64,000 nt of DNA from Apiospora phragmitis (taxonomy: Eukaryota > Ascomycota > Sordariomycetes > Amphisphaeriales > Apiosporaceae): assembly GCA_038363925.1 (NCBI GenBank), contig JAQQWL010000009.1:1612001-1676000 (forward strand). The letters are read 5' to 3'. Within the stretch, counting starts at the first letter, position 1, and every line of letters starts with the position of its first letter. The position numbers and the translations under genes are program-made. This document shows positions 1 to 10,854 of this stretch, one piece after another. The notes below the pieces were generated by a model that worked only from the letters and a program-made list of their open reading frames with translations, did no database searches and was not told the DNA's origin.

Positions 1-2011
1 CTCTACCTCAACGCCATGGGGTCATGGTGGTTCTGGATGCTCACTATCTTCGTCTTCGGTGGACAGCAGCTTTCTGGAGTCGCGCAAAACTTGTGGATCA
101 AACAATGGGCCGAGCAGTACACTACCGAAGCAGAAAGCGTTAACACCTTCACGGTTGGCGCTGTAAGCCAGAATTCCGTCGGCCACTTTGCCGCGCCTAA
201 CGCATTCTCGACCGTTGCCAGCCATGTCCAGTCTGGTGCCTTCTTCAGCCCTGCACAGTATGGAGTTGCGAACGCTCCCGATGAGGTCAATGTCAACTAC
301 TATCTCCTCGTCCTTGCGTTGATCGGTGTGGCCGGTGCTCTCCTTGCTCTGGTCCGCGATCTGTGGCTCTTCTTTGGCTCGCTGACTGCTTCTTGGAAGC
401 TGCACAATCGATTGATGGGCTCAGTCGCGAGGGCCAAGTTCAAGTTCTTTGACGTTACGCCGCTCGGTCAGATCATGAACCGTTTCAGTAAAGATCTTGA
501 AGCCATCGACCAAGAAGTCGCACCTGTTGCCATTGGTGTTATGAGCTGCGTTCTGGGCATCCTCGTGACGATTGTTCTGATTGGCTTTGTCACCCCTGGC
601 TTTTTGGTGGCCGGCGGCTTCATCACTGGAGCGTACATCTTCGTTGGCCTGTTCTACCTTCGCGCATCCCGAGACCTCAAGCGACTTGAGTCGGTGAACC
701 GAAGCCCACTGTTCCAGCAGTTTGGCGAGACCTTGTCCGGCGTCACTACCATTCGTGCCTATGGCGATGAGCGCCGTTTCATCCGCGAAAACCTGACCAA
801 GATCAACACCCAAGCCCGCCCGTTCATCTACCTTTGGGCCGCTAACAGATGGCTGGCATTCCGTACAGATGTGCTGGGTGACCTCGTTGCCTTCTTCGCA
901 GGTGTGTTCGTCATCCTTAGTCTGGGTAAGATCCAGGCAGGCGCTGCGGGTATCTCGCTCAGCTATGCCATCACCTTCTCGGAGAACATGCTCTGGCTTG
1001 TCAGACTGTACGCCATGAACGAGCAGAACATGAACTCGGTGGAACGGGTGAAGGAATATCTCGACGTAGAACAAGAGGCGGAGCCAATCAACGAGAAGAA
1101 CCGACCTCCGGCAAACTGGCCAGCCCATGGATCAGTTGAATTCATCTCGTATTCCACACGATACCGGTCCGATTTGGACCCCGTTCTGCGCAAGGTCACG
1201 TTCCAGATCAATCCTCTGGAGAAGGTTGGTGTTGTTGGTCGCACTGGTGCAGGCAAGAGTTCTTTGACATTGGCACTGTTCCGGGCACTCGAGGCTGAAG
1301 AGGGCAAAATTCTTCTCGACGACATTGACATCGGCACCATAGGTCTCAAGGATCTCCGTGAGGCTATCACCATCGTACCTCAAGATCCTACCTTGTTCAC
1401 GGGCACTATCCGAACCAACTTGGACCCCTTCGATTTGTATACCGACGAGGAGATTTTCAATGCACTACGACGAGTGCAGCTGATTGGCCCGAAGGAAACT
1501 CCTGTCACTCCCGTCACGACAAGTGCCCTGGCCTCGGAGCCTGCAGCTTCGGATGAGGCCGCTGGCACCCCACCATCGCCTACTGCCACGAACAAGAACC
1601 TCTTCCTTGATCTGTCGTCTGCTGTGTCTGAATCCGGATCAAACCTGTCCCAAGGCCAGCGGCAATTGCTGTGCTTGGCCCGAGCTATGCTCAAGAACCC
1701 GAAGCTTCTCATCATGGACGAGGCCACTGCGTCCATCGACTACGCGACCGACTCGAAAATCCAGGGGTACTATCCGCCAACTCCAGAGCACCACGATTAC
1801 CATCGCACACAGACTGGCCACCATTGTGGATTACGACAAGGTGTTGGTGCTTGATCACGGCGAGCTGGTTGAGTATGGCGATCCGTACGAGCTGCTTAAG
1901 AAGACGGATGGCAGCTTCAGGTCCATGTGTGAGACAAGCGGTGACATGGACACGCTGCTGAAGGCGGCGAAGAAGGCTTTCGAGGCCAAGAGGCTGGTGG
2001 ATGACGAGTAG
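1..2011 (+). CDS. ABCC/MRP-type ABC transporter, C-terminal half, cut by window start and frameshifted
   Basis: This is the second membrane domain and second nucleotide-binding domain of a full-length ABCC (multidrug-resistance/bile-acid-permease type) exporter. The family uses ATP to move conjugates or organic anions, often into the vacuole. The frame is open at base 1, so the N-terminal half lies outside the window. Counting from base 1, several hydrophobic segments occupy about residues 6-330. Walker A GRTGAGKS is at bases 1237-1260, the ABC signature LSQGQ at 1645-1659 and Walker B LLIMDE at 1705-1722. An Ala/Thr/Pro-rich insert of about 45 residues precedes the signature. The reading frame breaks at about 1763-1768. 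The H-loop (AHR, near 1805-1813) and the conserved tail ending AKRLVDDE continue in the +1 frame to the stop at 2009-2011. Dropping one G of the GGGG run restores continuity. The family is certain; the exact paralogue (Ybt1/Bpt1-like) and whether the break is real are not. Confidence 0.9.
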
Positions 2012-3014
2012 TGTGCTGATACCCCGAGACACACCGAGTGGCGAACTCGGTCAACAGGGGAGAGTCTTACCGAGGTTTAGAGAAGCCTTGTTGCATAATC
2101 TTGTATAGCATAACCTAGATATCCGGTGCACCTTTTTCTGCATTGGCATAGAGGCGTTTGGCTTTTGTGTTGCTGTCCTGCGTCTTATCAGACCGTTAGA
2201 CGTGTAGTAAATCAAAATTTTCTTCAGTTATTCACAATTTGGGGTCTCTCTAGATGAAACCTGTGTGATGCGCATGGACTTCTGGACGTAAGCGCCTTGG
2301 ACAAGTACGATCCTACAAGAAGGCCTACGAGTATTAAGATTGATCGATCCCCTGTGATACTCCATGGGAAACAGAGGACGCTGGGTGGTGTAGGCTGTGG
2401 GATATGACCTATACTAAGCCCGAAGTAGAGTTCTTCGCATAACCCCGGCTTTAAACAACAAGACCAGGATGGATTAGCTAGCAGTTGAATGGTTGGTAGA
2501 TAAAGTATCAGATAGTGCTATGAGTCCGATGACTGCAAAATAACCACCATGTCATCATTGTAGACGCTTCCAGTTTCGAAACACCCGAGGTAATGCATCG
2601 CAACGGTGCAAGACGGGGCATATGCGAGACTAGCCAATTGCTTGCGCGAAGGGTTGGGTTGTCTCCACCTAAATGGTGTTCCGGATCGACTCAAGGGGTG
2701 TTTGAAGATCTCCGGGGGTTAGACGGCTTCGACGAACGTTGGTTCACTTTCACAGGTTAGAGCCTTCAGCTGCTAACTGTTAACAACGACAGCTTGCGTA
2801 ATAGCAAATCGGATGAACTTTGGCTGTAGCAGAGCCGCACTCACCATCGGACGAATCGGTCAGGTCAATAGCGACGACGCTTTCGAAACAGACTGTCGTG
2901 GCCGTGTTTCGAAGACTTGCATCTTTCTTTTGACATCCGATTCCGCTCTCCGTTCATATCTCTCTTCCTCAGCAAGAATAGAATAGGCTTGCTACGCCGC
3001 CAAGAACACTCACC
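2012..3014. other. Intergenic region between ABCC gene and secreted-protein gene
   Basis: No convincing coding sequence is present on either strand. The first part is presumably the 3' UTR of the transporter. The last 100 bases before 3015 are pyrimidine-rich (about 2,920-2,975), as is common near fungal transcription starts. Confidence 0.6.
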
Positions 3015-3530
3015 ATGCACGCTTCTTCCTCCACCCCAGCGACAGCGCTGGCCCTACTGGTATGGGCCGTGTCCCTGCTGAGCGCCACCGCCGTCGCCCT
3101 CGCCGCGCCCGAGCCCATCTCCCGCCGGCTCGACATCAGCATCAACATCGACCTGGGCGATCTGGCCAACCTCACGGCGCGCCCGCTGTGTGACCAGTAC
3201 GCCTTCGTCGCGAACTACTCGGCCATCGGCGCCAACGCGACCATGCGCGACGCGCTGGCGAACGCCTCGCCGCACGGGGCCGACATCGTGGCCCATGTGG
3301 TCGACGCCGCCATGAAGGTGGCCGACTACTTCGCGCACGACACGGCCATCAACGGGCTGTGCGGCAACCTGAGCATGGTGGCGGGCCAGGAGGCGGCGAA
3401 CAACTTCTCGAACGGCATCGTGGCGGACCAGGTGGTGGGCGGGAAGGGGCTGGGGGCGGGCGCGCGCGCGGGGGGAGGAGGCTCTTTGGTGTTGGTGGTG
3501 ACGCTTGCGTTGTTGGTGCTGGTGTTGTGA
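3015..3530 (+). CDS. Small secreted, probably GPI-anchored protein of unknown function
   Basis: A single-exon 171-residue protein starts at an ATG in the good fungal context CACCATG. Residues 1 to about 30 form a signal peptide (hydrophobic LALLVWAVSLL core, then ALAAPEP). The mature part is about 110 residues, with only two cysteines (PLCDQY and GLCGNL) that could form one disulfide, and several N-X-S/T sites (NLT, NYS, NAT, NAS, NLS, NFS). It ends in a Gly/Ala-rich linker and a strongly hydrophobic tail of Leu and Val, the layout of a GPI-attachment signal. The protein is therefore expected at the plasma membrane or cell wall. I do not recognise the family. Codon third positions are very GC-rich, as in the neighbouring glycosidase gene. 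Confidence 0.75.
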   Translation: MHASSSTPATALALLVWAVSLLSATAVALAAPEPISRRLDISINIDLGDLANLTARPLCDQYAFVANYSAIGANATMRDALANASPHGADIVAHVVDAAMKVADYFAHDTAINGLCGNLSMVAGQEAANNFSNGIVADQVVGGKGLGAGARAGGGGSLVLVVTLALLVLVL

Positions 3531-4292
3531 AGCGGACGATGACGACGTTCTATGTTTTTTCTTTTTGGGGAAGTGGCATTCGCAGGCGGATGTTTCGAGC
3601 TTTGTTTTGGATTGCTACCCAAACGAAAGGTACGGATTATGTTCGGAAACGAGGCGAATAATGGACACGATGCAGGGTATACTGGCAAGCGCAAGCTTCT
3701 CGTTCCTGGTTTACATGGTGTAGAAATGACGGAACCCAGTTTTTGAGTGTGCGCATCACTGCGTGTAGCTACGTTGATTATTCCACCTGTGCCATTCATT
3801 TTTGTACCAGATGCTATCTTCAGAGTGTTACATTGCACTCGATATCGGGACATTGAGTGCCGATGTGGTACAACCCTTGCAAGAGCACTGCTTCTCCTTC
3901 CTGTAAGCTTTGGCAACCGGGTCCTTCGCCGAGGCCTCCTTCCTAATCTGCCATGGACTAGGATGCTGATCCGTTGGGGTAGACAGGGGTGCCTGGGTAC
4001 ATACGAGGGGTACTCGAGATACCGGCCAGGCGGCATAATACGTCTTATCAAACCCCTCAGCATGATGATACTTGGGTAGATTAATGATTAATAGGGTGGA
4101 TATGGCACTTGTATGGAGAATTCGACATATCCCGTACGTCGGGGCTACATCCTGCTCGTGGACGAGGTTATAATACTTACCTAGGCAGTCGAGGTCCGCC
4201 AAAGGCCAAACAGAAGTTCCATATCCGATCTTCCGTTGGAAATCCGCTAGAACTGCAAAAACCGCCACAGTTGTGCCAGTATAAAGCCCGAT
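3531..4292. other. Intergenic region
   Basis: Contains the 3' flank of the GPI-type gene and the promoter of the GH127 gene. Open frames on both strands here lack domain similarity and start context and look like chance readings. No repeat or RNA gene was recognised. Confidence 0.5.
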
Positions 4293-7200
4293 ATGGCTCG
4301 GCCCACAATATCCTGGTTCAGCCCACGGCGGCTTCTCCAGATAATTGGCATAACGGCCATCGTGGTTACCACAAACGCCTCGCCAGATGTGCCTGCAGAC
4401 CCGGGCCCCGGCGGTACTGCGCCAGTGCGGCCATTCCGCCTCGACCAAGTGCGCCTGGGTGATGGTTTGCTACAGGAAAAGCGCGACCGGATGAAAGAGT
4501 TCCTGCGCGAATACGATGAGCGACGGTTCCTGGTCCTCTTCAACAACCAAGCAGGCCGGCCCAACCCGGGCGGCGTCGAGGTGCCTGGCGGGTGGGAAGA
4601 CGGCGGGCTGCTCAGCGGACACTGGACGGGCCATTACATGACCGCGCTTTCCCAGGCGTTTGCCGACCAGGGCGAGCAAGTCTTCAAGACCAAGCTCGAC
4701 TGGATGGTCAAAGAACTGGCGGCCTGTCAAGACGCCATCACCTCGAGGAGGGACGGAGACGGTTCCGGTGGACAGCAACCAGACAACAACACGGTCGGCC
4801 GCGTGTCTGGCAAGTTTGGCAACGCGCTCCAGCTGAACCAAGGCGACCAGGAGCAGTATGTGACCCTTCCGCAGGAGACTATCAATCAGCTGCGCGACTT
4901 CACTATCGCGACGTGGGTGAACTTGGCTTCCGATCATACCTGGACTCGCCTATTCGACTTCGGCAAGGACACCACCGTGAACATGTTCCTCACCCCACGT
5001 ACGGATACGTCCCAACGCGCACCACGCTTCGCTATCACGACCGGTGGCTCTGGCCAGGAGCAACAAATCAACGGCAAGACGGCGCTCCCGGTAAAGGAGT
5101 GGGTGCACATTGCGGTAACTCTTGAGGGCACGAGTGGTATTTTGTACCTCGATGGGCAAGTGGCCGGCACGAATACCGCCATGACCCTGAATCCGACCAG
5201 CCTCGACAATCCGGGCAACCGGTGGATCGGTCGGTCTCAATACGCAGACGCGCCACTCCAAGCCACGATTGACGAATTCCATGTCTTCAACCGAGCACTG
5301 AGTGCAGATGAAATCCAGTCACTGCAGAGCTCCGCGGCGGGCTCGACAGGCGGCGGCAATATCGCATGGTACAAATTCGACGAAACGAATGGCACCAGTC
5401 TCAAGGACGCTTCACCGAATGGCCGAGACGCAGGCATAGTGAGTGACGGAGGATCCGGCACCGTCGCCTGGATTCCTACTCACCCTGGCTACGTGGGTGC
5501 ACTTCCGGAAGATACAGTTTTGAGGCTCGGCCCACCCCGTTGGGCCATCTACGGAGGTGATGCCGCGACCAATACTTGGGCACCATGGTATACGCAGCAC
5601 AAGATCATGCGAGGGCTACTGGACGCCTATTACAACACAAACAACTCCCAAGCCCTCGAAGTTGTCGTGAAAATGGCAGACTGGGCGCACCTCGCGCTGA
5701 CTATTGGCGACAAGAACCAGCCAGGCTATAAAGGCAATCTGACCAGGGCCGACCTCAACTATATGTGGGATCTTTACATTGCCGGCGAATTCGGCGGAGC
5801 TAACGAGGTATTCCGGAGATCTATGAGCTGACCGGGGACGCCCGTCATCTGGAGACAGCCACGGCCTTTGACAACCGCGCTTCTCTGTTCGGGGCTGCTG
5901 TACAAGATCGGGACATCCTGGTCTTAACCCACGAGCAAAACCCGGGCCCGCGCCGCACAGATCGGCTGCACGCTAACACGCACGTTCCCCAATTCATCGG
6001 CTACCTCCGAGTCTTCGAGCAAAACGGGGATCGGGACTACTTCGAAGCCGCTAAGAATTTCTACGGCTGGGTAGTCCCGCATCGGGAGTTTGCCCACGGA
6101 GGCACTGGTGGAAACTACCCAGGCTCCAACGACAACGCCGAGATGTTCCAGAACCGGGACAACATCGCGCACGCCATCGCCGGCAACGGTGCCGAGACGT
6201 GCACTACGTACAACATGCTCAAGCTGGCCCGCAACCTGTTCATGCACGAACACAACGCCACCTATATGGACAACTACGAGCGCGGCTTGTTCAACATGAT
6301 CACGGGGTCCCGCGCCGATACGGCGAGCACCGCGGACCCACAGCTGACATACTTCCAACCCCTGACGCCGGGCTCCACCCGCGATTATGGCAACACCGGC
6401 ACTTGCTGCGGCGGCACCGGGATGGAGAGCCACACCAAGTACCAAGAAACGGTGTACCTGCGCTCGGCGGACGGATCCGCGCTCTGGGTGAACCTGTACG
6501 TGCCCTCGATGCTGAGCTGGGAGGAGAAGGGCTTCGAGGTCAGGCAGGAGACCACCTTCCCCCCGCGGCGACAAGACCAAGCTCACGATCACGGGGCAAG
6601 GCCCGCTCGACATCAAGCTCCGGGTGCCCGCGTGGGCGCAGCGGGGCGTCAAAGTGGCCGTCAACGGCGAGGAGGAAAATGGGCAGGTTCCGAAGCCCGG
6701 CACGTACCTCACGCTGAGCCGCACGTGGCAGACGGGCGACACCGTCGAGATGCAGATGCCGTTTAGCATCCGCATCGAGCGCGCCCTCGACCGCCCCGAC
6801 ACGCAGGCCATCATGTGGGGCCCCGCGCTCCTCCAGACCGTCGGTAGTCCACCCATGACCGGCGGCAGCAGCAGCAACAACAGTGGCTACTGGGAACTGT
6901 CGCTGTACAGCTACCTCAAGCTCGACGGCGACTATGCGCGTGCCGCCATCGTGCCGACGGGCAGCCAGACTGCGGCCGGGGGCGATCCGCTGTTCAGTGT
7001 CAGGGCGGGCGGCAGTAGCAAAGACTTGACGGTGCGGCCCTACTACATCAGCGACTCGCAACCCGTCTCGTCATACTTCCGCCGCGTGGAGCCCCGCGTC
7101 GTCTTCGGCAGTCTCGACACGGGCGTCGCGAACCGCAAGCGCAACGACGGCCTGCCCCACTACGACGTGCCGGTCCAGGGGGTCGCGTCGCCGGGCACGG

Positions 7201-7379
7201 ACGGGCCGACGTTTCTGGACGTGGTGTGGGACCGCGCGCCGTTTGCGTCGCAAGACGCGTTCGTGGATGCGGTCGCGGAGGTTGTGGGGGCGTTTGTGAG
7301 GGCGGGCGTGTATTCGGGCAAGGAGGGGGAGGCGATTGTGGGGAAGGCGAAGGAGGCGAGGGCGGAGTTGGCGGTGTGA
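4293..7379 (+). CDS. GH127 beta-L-arabinofuranosidase with embedded LamG-like domain, two frameshifts
   Basis: The protein belongs to glycoside hydrolase family 127 (Pfam Glyco_hydro_127, formerly DUF1680), retaining enzymes that release beta-L-arabinofuranose. The N-terminal catalytic part (about residues 43-150, with LSGHWTGHYMTAL) is interrupted by a LamG/concanavalin-like module (about 165-390). Catalytic sequence then resumes at HPGYVGALPE and NTWAPWYTQHKIM. The Zn-cysteine site typical of the family is visible: E-T-C at 6194-6202 and the Cys-Cys pair at 6404-6409, the first of that pair being the expected nucleophile. The presumed acid/base Glu lies in DNAEMFQ upstream. The N-terminus is a weak secretion signal. 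There are no introns over 3 kb. Two single-base breaks interrupt it. One near 5808-5811 looks like a one-base deletion. The other is in the C6 run at 6559-6564, where C5 would restore frame. The stop is at 7377-7379. Domain style, GC content and lack of introns suggest a bacterial origin (inference). Confidence 0.88.
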
Positions 7380-7888
7380 GTGACACTTGAGTGATTAGGG
7401 AAGTTAGGGGTCATCGGCTTGGGGCTTTCTTGGATAAGGAAGCTCGGTTTGCGTCTGTTGTTGGTTGGCAGTCGGTTGGCAGTCGTTCTGTCACAGCTAT
7501 ATACCTAATCATGATGGTTTCTCTCGGCCAGCTGGTATTCCTAAAACAAACTGTTTATTCTACTTGTTTACTCAGGGGTAATTTGGGACGTAAAGGATAC
7601 GTCTGATTCCTAGCCAATATATCCCTAGTACGGGGTCCACCGGTGGATCTTATGTGCTAAAGTAGAACAACATTGCTTTCACGCCAAGAGCCATTAGCTC
7701 TAAGTGGGTCGGTCATAACCGCCGATCCGGAGTTACCCTTCGGTCTTCATCGGAAGAAGTACCGATAGCCATTGGAGGGGTGCCGGAGGGATAAGATGTG
7801 CCAAAAGAACAGCATAAATACTACATCAGTTATCGGTTCTTGTCGCAACTATAGTGTCAGAGATTAGCATCAATTCGGACTTGTCGCA
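7380..7888. other. Intergenic region and GH29 promoter
   Basis: 509 bases separate two same-strand glycosidase genes. A TATA-like CATAAATA lies at 7813-7820, about 70 bases upstream of the GH29 ATG. Nothing else was identified. Confidence 0.5.
7813..7820 (+). promoter_or_regulatory. TATA-like element of GH29 gene
   Basis: CATAAATA about 70 bases upstream of the inferred start codon at 7889. The position is plausible for a fungal core promoter; this is suggestive only. Confidence 0.3.
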
Positions 7889-10449
7889 ATGGCTCTCAAA
7901 AGCGTATTGCTACTGGTACTGCAGGTGGCGAGCGTGAGTGGTGTATCTCAGCCCGCTTCAATCACAGCACAGGTAATCACATCTTCTACGATAAATGATG
8001 GCGCTAATCCTGTTTTAGTCCATGGCGCTTGACCTCGGATCTTTCTATAACAACAAAGCGTTTGGTACATATCCAGGGGAAGCAGCTTTCGACGCGCTGA
8101 ATCAGTCATACCCCTCACCAGGTTTTGGGGTACCATACTACACGTCCAAGGATACTGAGATCTTGTACTCCTTCCCGGGTTACACTGGTCCTGATAGGCC
8201 CGACAATGTGATATGCAGCAACCAGACGATCCCCGTTCCGCCAGGCTCATACTTCTCCGCATCCTTCCTCGCCGCGGCGGACGTCGATCAAGCGACAGTC
8301 ACCGCGGATGTTGTCTTCACTTATGCAGATAACACCACGTCCCTATACGAGCTGCGCGTCCTGAACTTCTACGAGTTCTTGACCATAAACCGCGGCGAGA
8401 TCGTGTTCCCGAGCCGCTTTACCAGCAACGGCAGCAACTTCAACACGAGCCACATCTTTGAGCGCACGTCGGCCCTGTCCGTCGGCAAGAAGCTGGTTTC
8501 CATCACACTACCGACGACGACGAATGCGACGGCGGGCCGACAACACATCTTCGCCATCTCGCTGTGGCAAGGCGCCTCGCTGGGGGTGCAGTCGGTGAGA
8601 CCAACGCAGAAGTGGCTCGAGAGTGGTAGCTCTACTCAGGTGGTCGAAGTCACCGTCAACAACGCTGGCACCGAATGTGTCACTGGGGGCGAAACGGTAC
8701 TATCTCTCGAGGGACCGGGATTCCGGACGGTAACTTCCGGCCGATTGAGGCGCCTCTGTCCGGGAGACCAGAAAGTCGTGACGATTGGAGTCCAGGGTTC
8801 CTCGGACGGGCCTGTCTCGGCCGAGGTTGTTATTGATGATGTCAAGAGTCAGACAAGGGTGCCTTTTGAGGCTGTAAGTATCGGTCTCACGGAATGGACT
8901 ACCGACCTTGATAATTTGGCCCTGCATGAGAGCCCAGATTGGTTCAACGACGGGAAGTTTGGCATCTTCATCCATTGGGGTCCTTATTCAGTGACCGGTT
9001 AGTAACGGATATATCGCTCTCGAGACGCTCAGGCTGACATATACCTATATGATAGGCTGGGGTAACTCCTCTCCGTACGAGAGTTATGCCGAGTGGTTCT
9101 GGTGGTACTCGACACATCACCCCGAAGCCGACAAATCAGACTTCTACGACTATCGGCTGAGGACATATGGACCTGATTGGGTATATGATGACACCTTCCC
9201 GGACTTCAATGCTTCCAAGTTCGATCCCAAGATGTTAGTTTCTAAGCAGCCCTGCCCCACTCCCCCCTTTGTTTTTTTGTTCTTTTGGCCCGCAGTGGTT
9301 TAACTTCCCGACTTCAGGTGGGTCGACTTGTTCGCCGAAGCGGGGGCAAAGTACTTTGTGTTTACCAGCAAGCATCATGATGGCTTCGCCCTCTTCGACA
9401 GTGGCGCCGTTTCGAACCGTACTTCGTTGCACTACGGGCCCAAGCGAGACCTCCTCGGCGAGCTATTCGAGGCGGCCAAGACCTACCAGCCCGCGCTGAA
9501 GCGCGGGACGTACTTCTCCCTCCCGGAGTGGTTCAACCCCGCGTGGGAGAAGTACGGCCTCACCCAGTTCGACCGCGCCTCCTCGACCTCCTGGACCGGG
9601 GGCTTGGCGACGAACCCCTACACCGGCGCCAAGGAGCCCTACACGGGCTACGTCCCGGTCGACGACTTCGTCGCGGACCTGATGCTCCCGCAGATGGAGA
9701 CGCTGGCCTACACGTACGGCACGGACATCATGTGGTGCGACACGGGCGCCGCGAACGCAACCGCAGACTTCGCGGCGCGCTGGTGGAACGCCACGCGGGC
9801 CCAGGCCGCCAGGTGGCCCTCAACTCGCGGTGCGGCGTGGCGCAGGCGGCCGACTTCGACACGCCCGAGTACGAGACCTTTTCGAGCGCGCAGCGGCGCA
9901 AGTGGGAGTCCAACCAGGGGATGGACCCCCTACAGCTACGGCTACAACCGGGCGACGCCCGACGCGGCCGTCATGAACGCGTCCACCATCGTCCGCATCT
10001 TGGTCGACATGGTCGCCAAGAACGGCAACCTGCTGCTCGACATCGGGCCGCGCGCCGACGGGTCCCTCGTCCAGGCCGAGGTCGACAACCTGCGGGAGGC
10101 GGGCCGGTGGATCCATGCGCACGGGGAGGCGATCTTCAATACCACGTACTGGTTCGTCCAGAGCGAGATCGGCGGCGAGGGCCCGGCGGTGCGCTTCACG
10201 CAGACGGAGTCGGCCTTCTACATCCTCTTCCTGGAGAGGCCGCCTGTCTCGGAAGGCGTCGTGAAGGTGCCTGCCCCCGTACCGATATTGCGGGGCGACC
10301 AGGTCAGTTTCCTTGCTGTCGCAGGTGGAGATTCGCTTCCGTGGTCGGTTGCTGGCGACGGAAGCGATTCCGTACTCAGTATCAGAGTGGAGGAGAACCT
10401 TCTGGATAGCGAAGAGTTCTGCTGGGTCTTCAAGGTCGCATATGCCTAG
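7889..10449 (+). CDS. Secreted GH29 alpha-L-fucosidase, four exons, two compensating frameshifts
   Basis: The product is a glycoside hydrolase family 29 fucosidase, which removes alpha-L-fucose from glycans by a retaining mechanism. Exons are 7889-7972, 8019-8997, 9056-9233 and 9318-10449. The introns (46, 58 and 84 bases) have GT..AG ends and CTAAT/CTGAC-like branch points, and all junctions keep frame. Residues 1 to about 20 are a signal peptide (MALKSVLLLVLQVASVSG). A beta-rich N-terminal region of about 300 residues precedes the catalytic domain. That domain starts at GKFGIFIHWGPYSVTG, carries the conserved KHHDGFALF (about 9370-9395) and has the predicted nucleophile Asp in MWCDTGA (codon 9739-9741). 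NLLLDIGPRADG marks the barrel end. Between about 9806 and 9926 the correct reading is in another frame. One G is missing near 9805 and one C is extra in the C5 run at 9926-9930. It lies just downstream of the GH127 gene on the same strand, suggesting related substrates. Confidence 0.9.
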
Positions 10450-10852
10450 GCAGATTATGCTGAGCCCACCCGTTGCCAACAGCGTGAAACGATCAAATGT
10501 CCCTCCGGGGTTTGCATGCTGCGGACACGTGAAAGTACATACTGGGGATGGGTCTTATTTTGTTAGCACTCCTCGTGCAGGGAAAAGCACATCCATAGCT
10601 ATTCGTTGATGCCATCGATCTATATTTCCAAGGACCACTTCTGCAGTGGCACAGCCATGATATTAGAAGGGGGGGGGGGGTTACCTCGGTTCGCTATGGA
10701 TAACGTGGAAGCAAGTGTGACAGTCTGGTGCCCTTTCTTTAGTTCATCTGGATTAAATGCTCAGCGATATCTTATAGTTTCTCGGTAATACTCAAAGACG
10801 TATAGTTCCCTTATGGTTCTGCTATAGGTACTCGTAACTTTTATTAAGAACC
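10450..10852. other. Transition from genic DNA to the AT-rich block
   Basis: 3' flank of the fucosidase gene. Base composition is normal until about 10,780 and then falls sharply. No gene was seen. Confidence 0.5.
10669..10680. repeat. Poly-G tract
   Basis: An uninterrupted run of 12 G residues about 175 bases before the first transposon terminus. Its length is likely to be error-prone in assembly. Confidence 0.85.
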
Positions 10853-10854
10853 TA

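Noticed and set aside
3326..4063. 245-codon open frame on the minus strand
   Set aside because: Antisense to the GC-rich end of the GPI-type gene and its 3' flank; low-complexity Arg/Pro-rich translation, no motif.
3828..4448. 206-codon minus-strand frame overlapping the GH127 start
   Set aside because: No recognisable features, and it overlaps a strongly supported gene.
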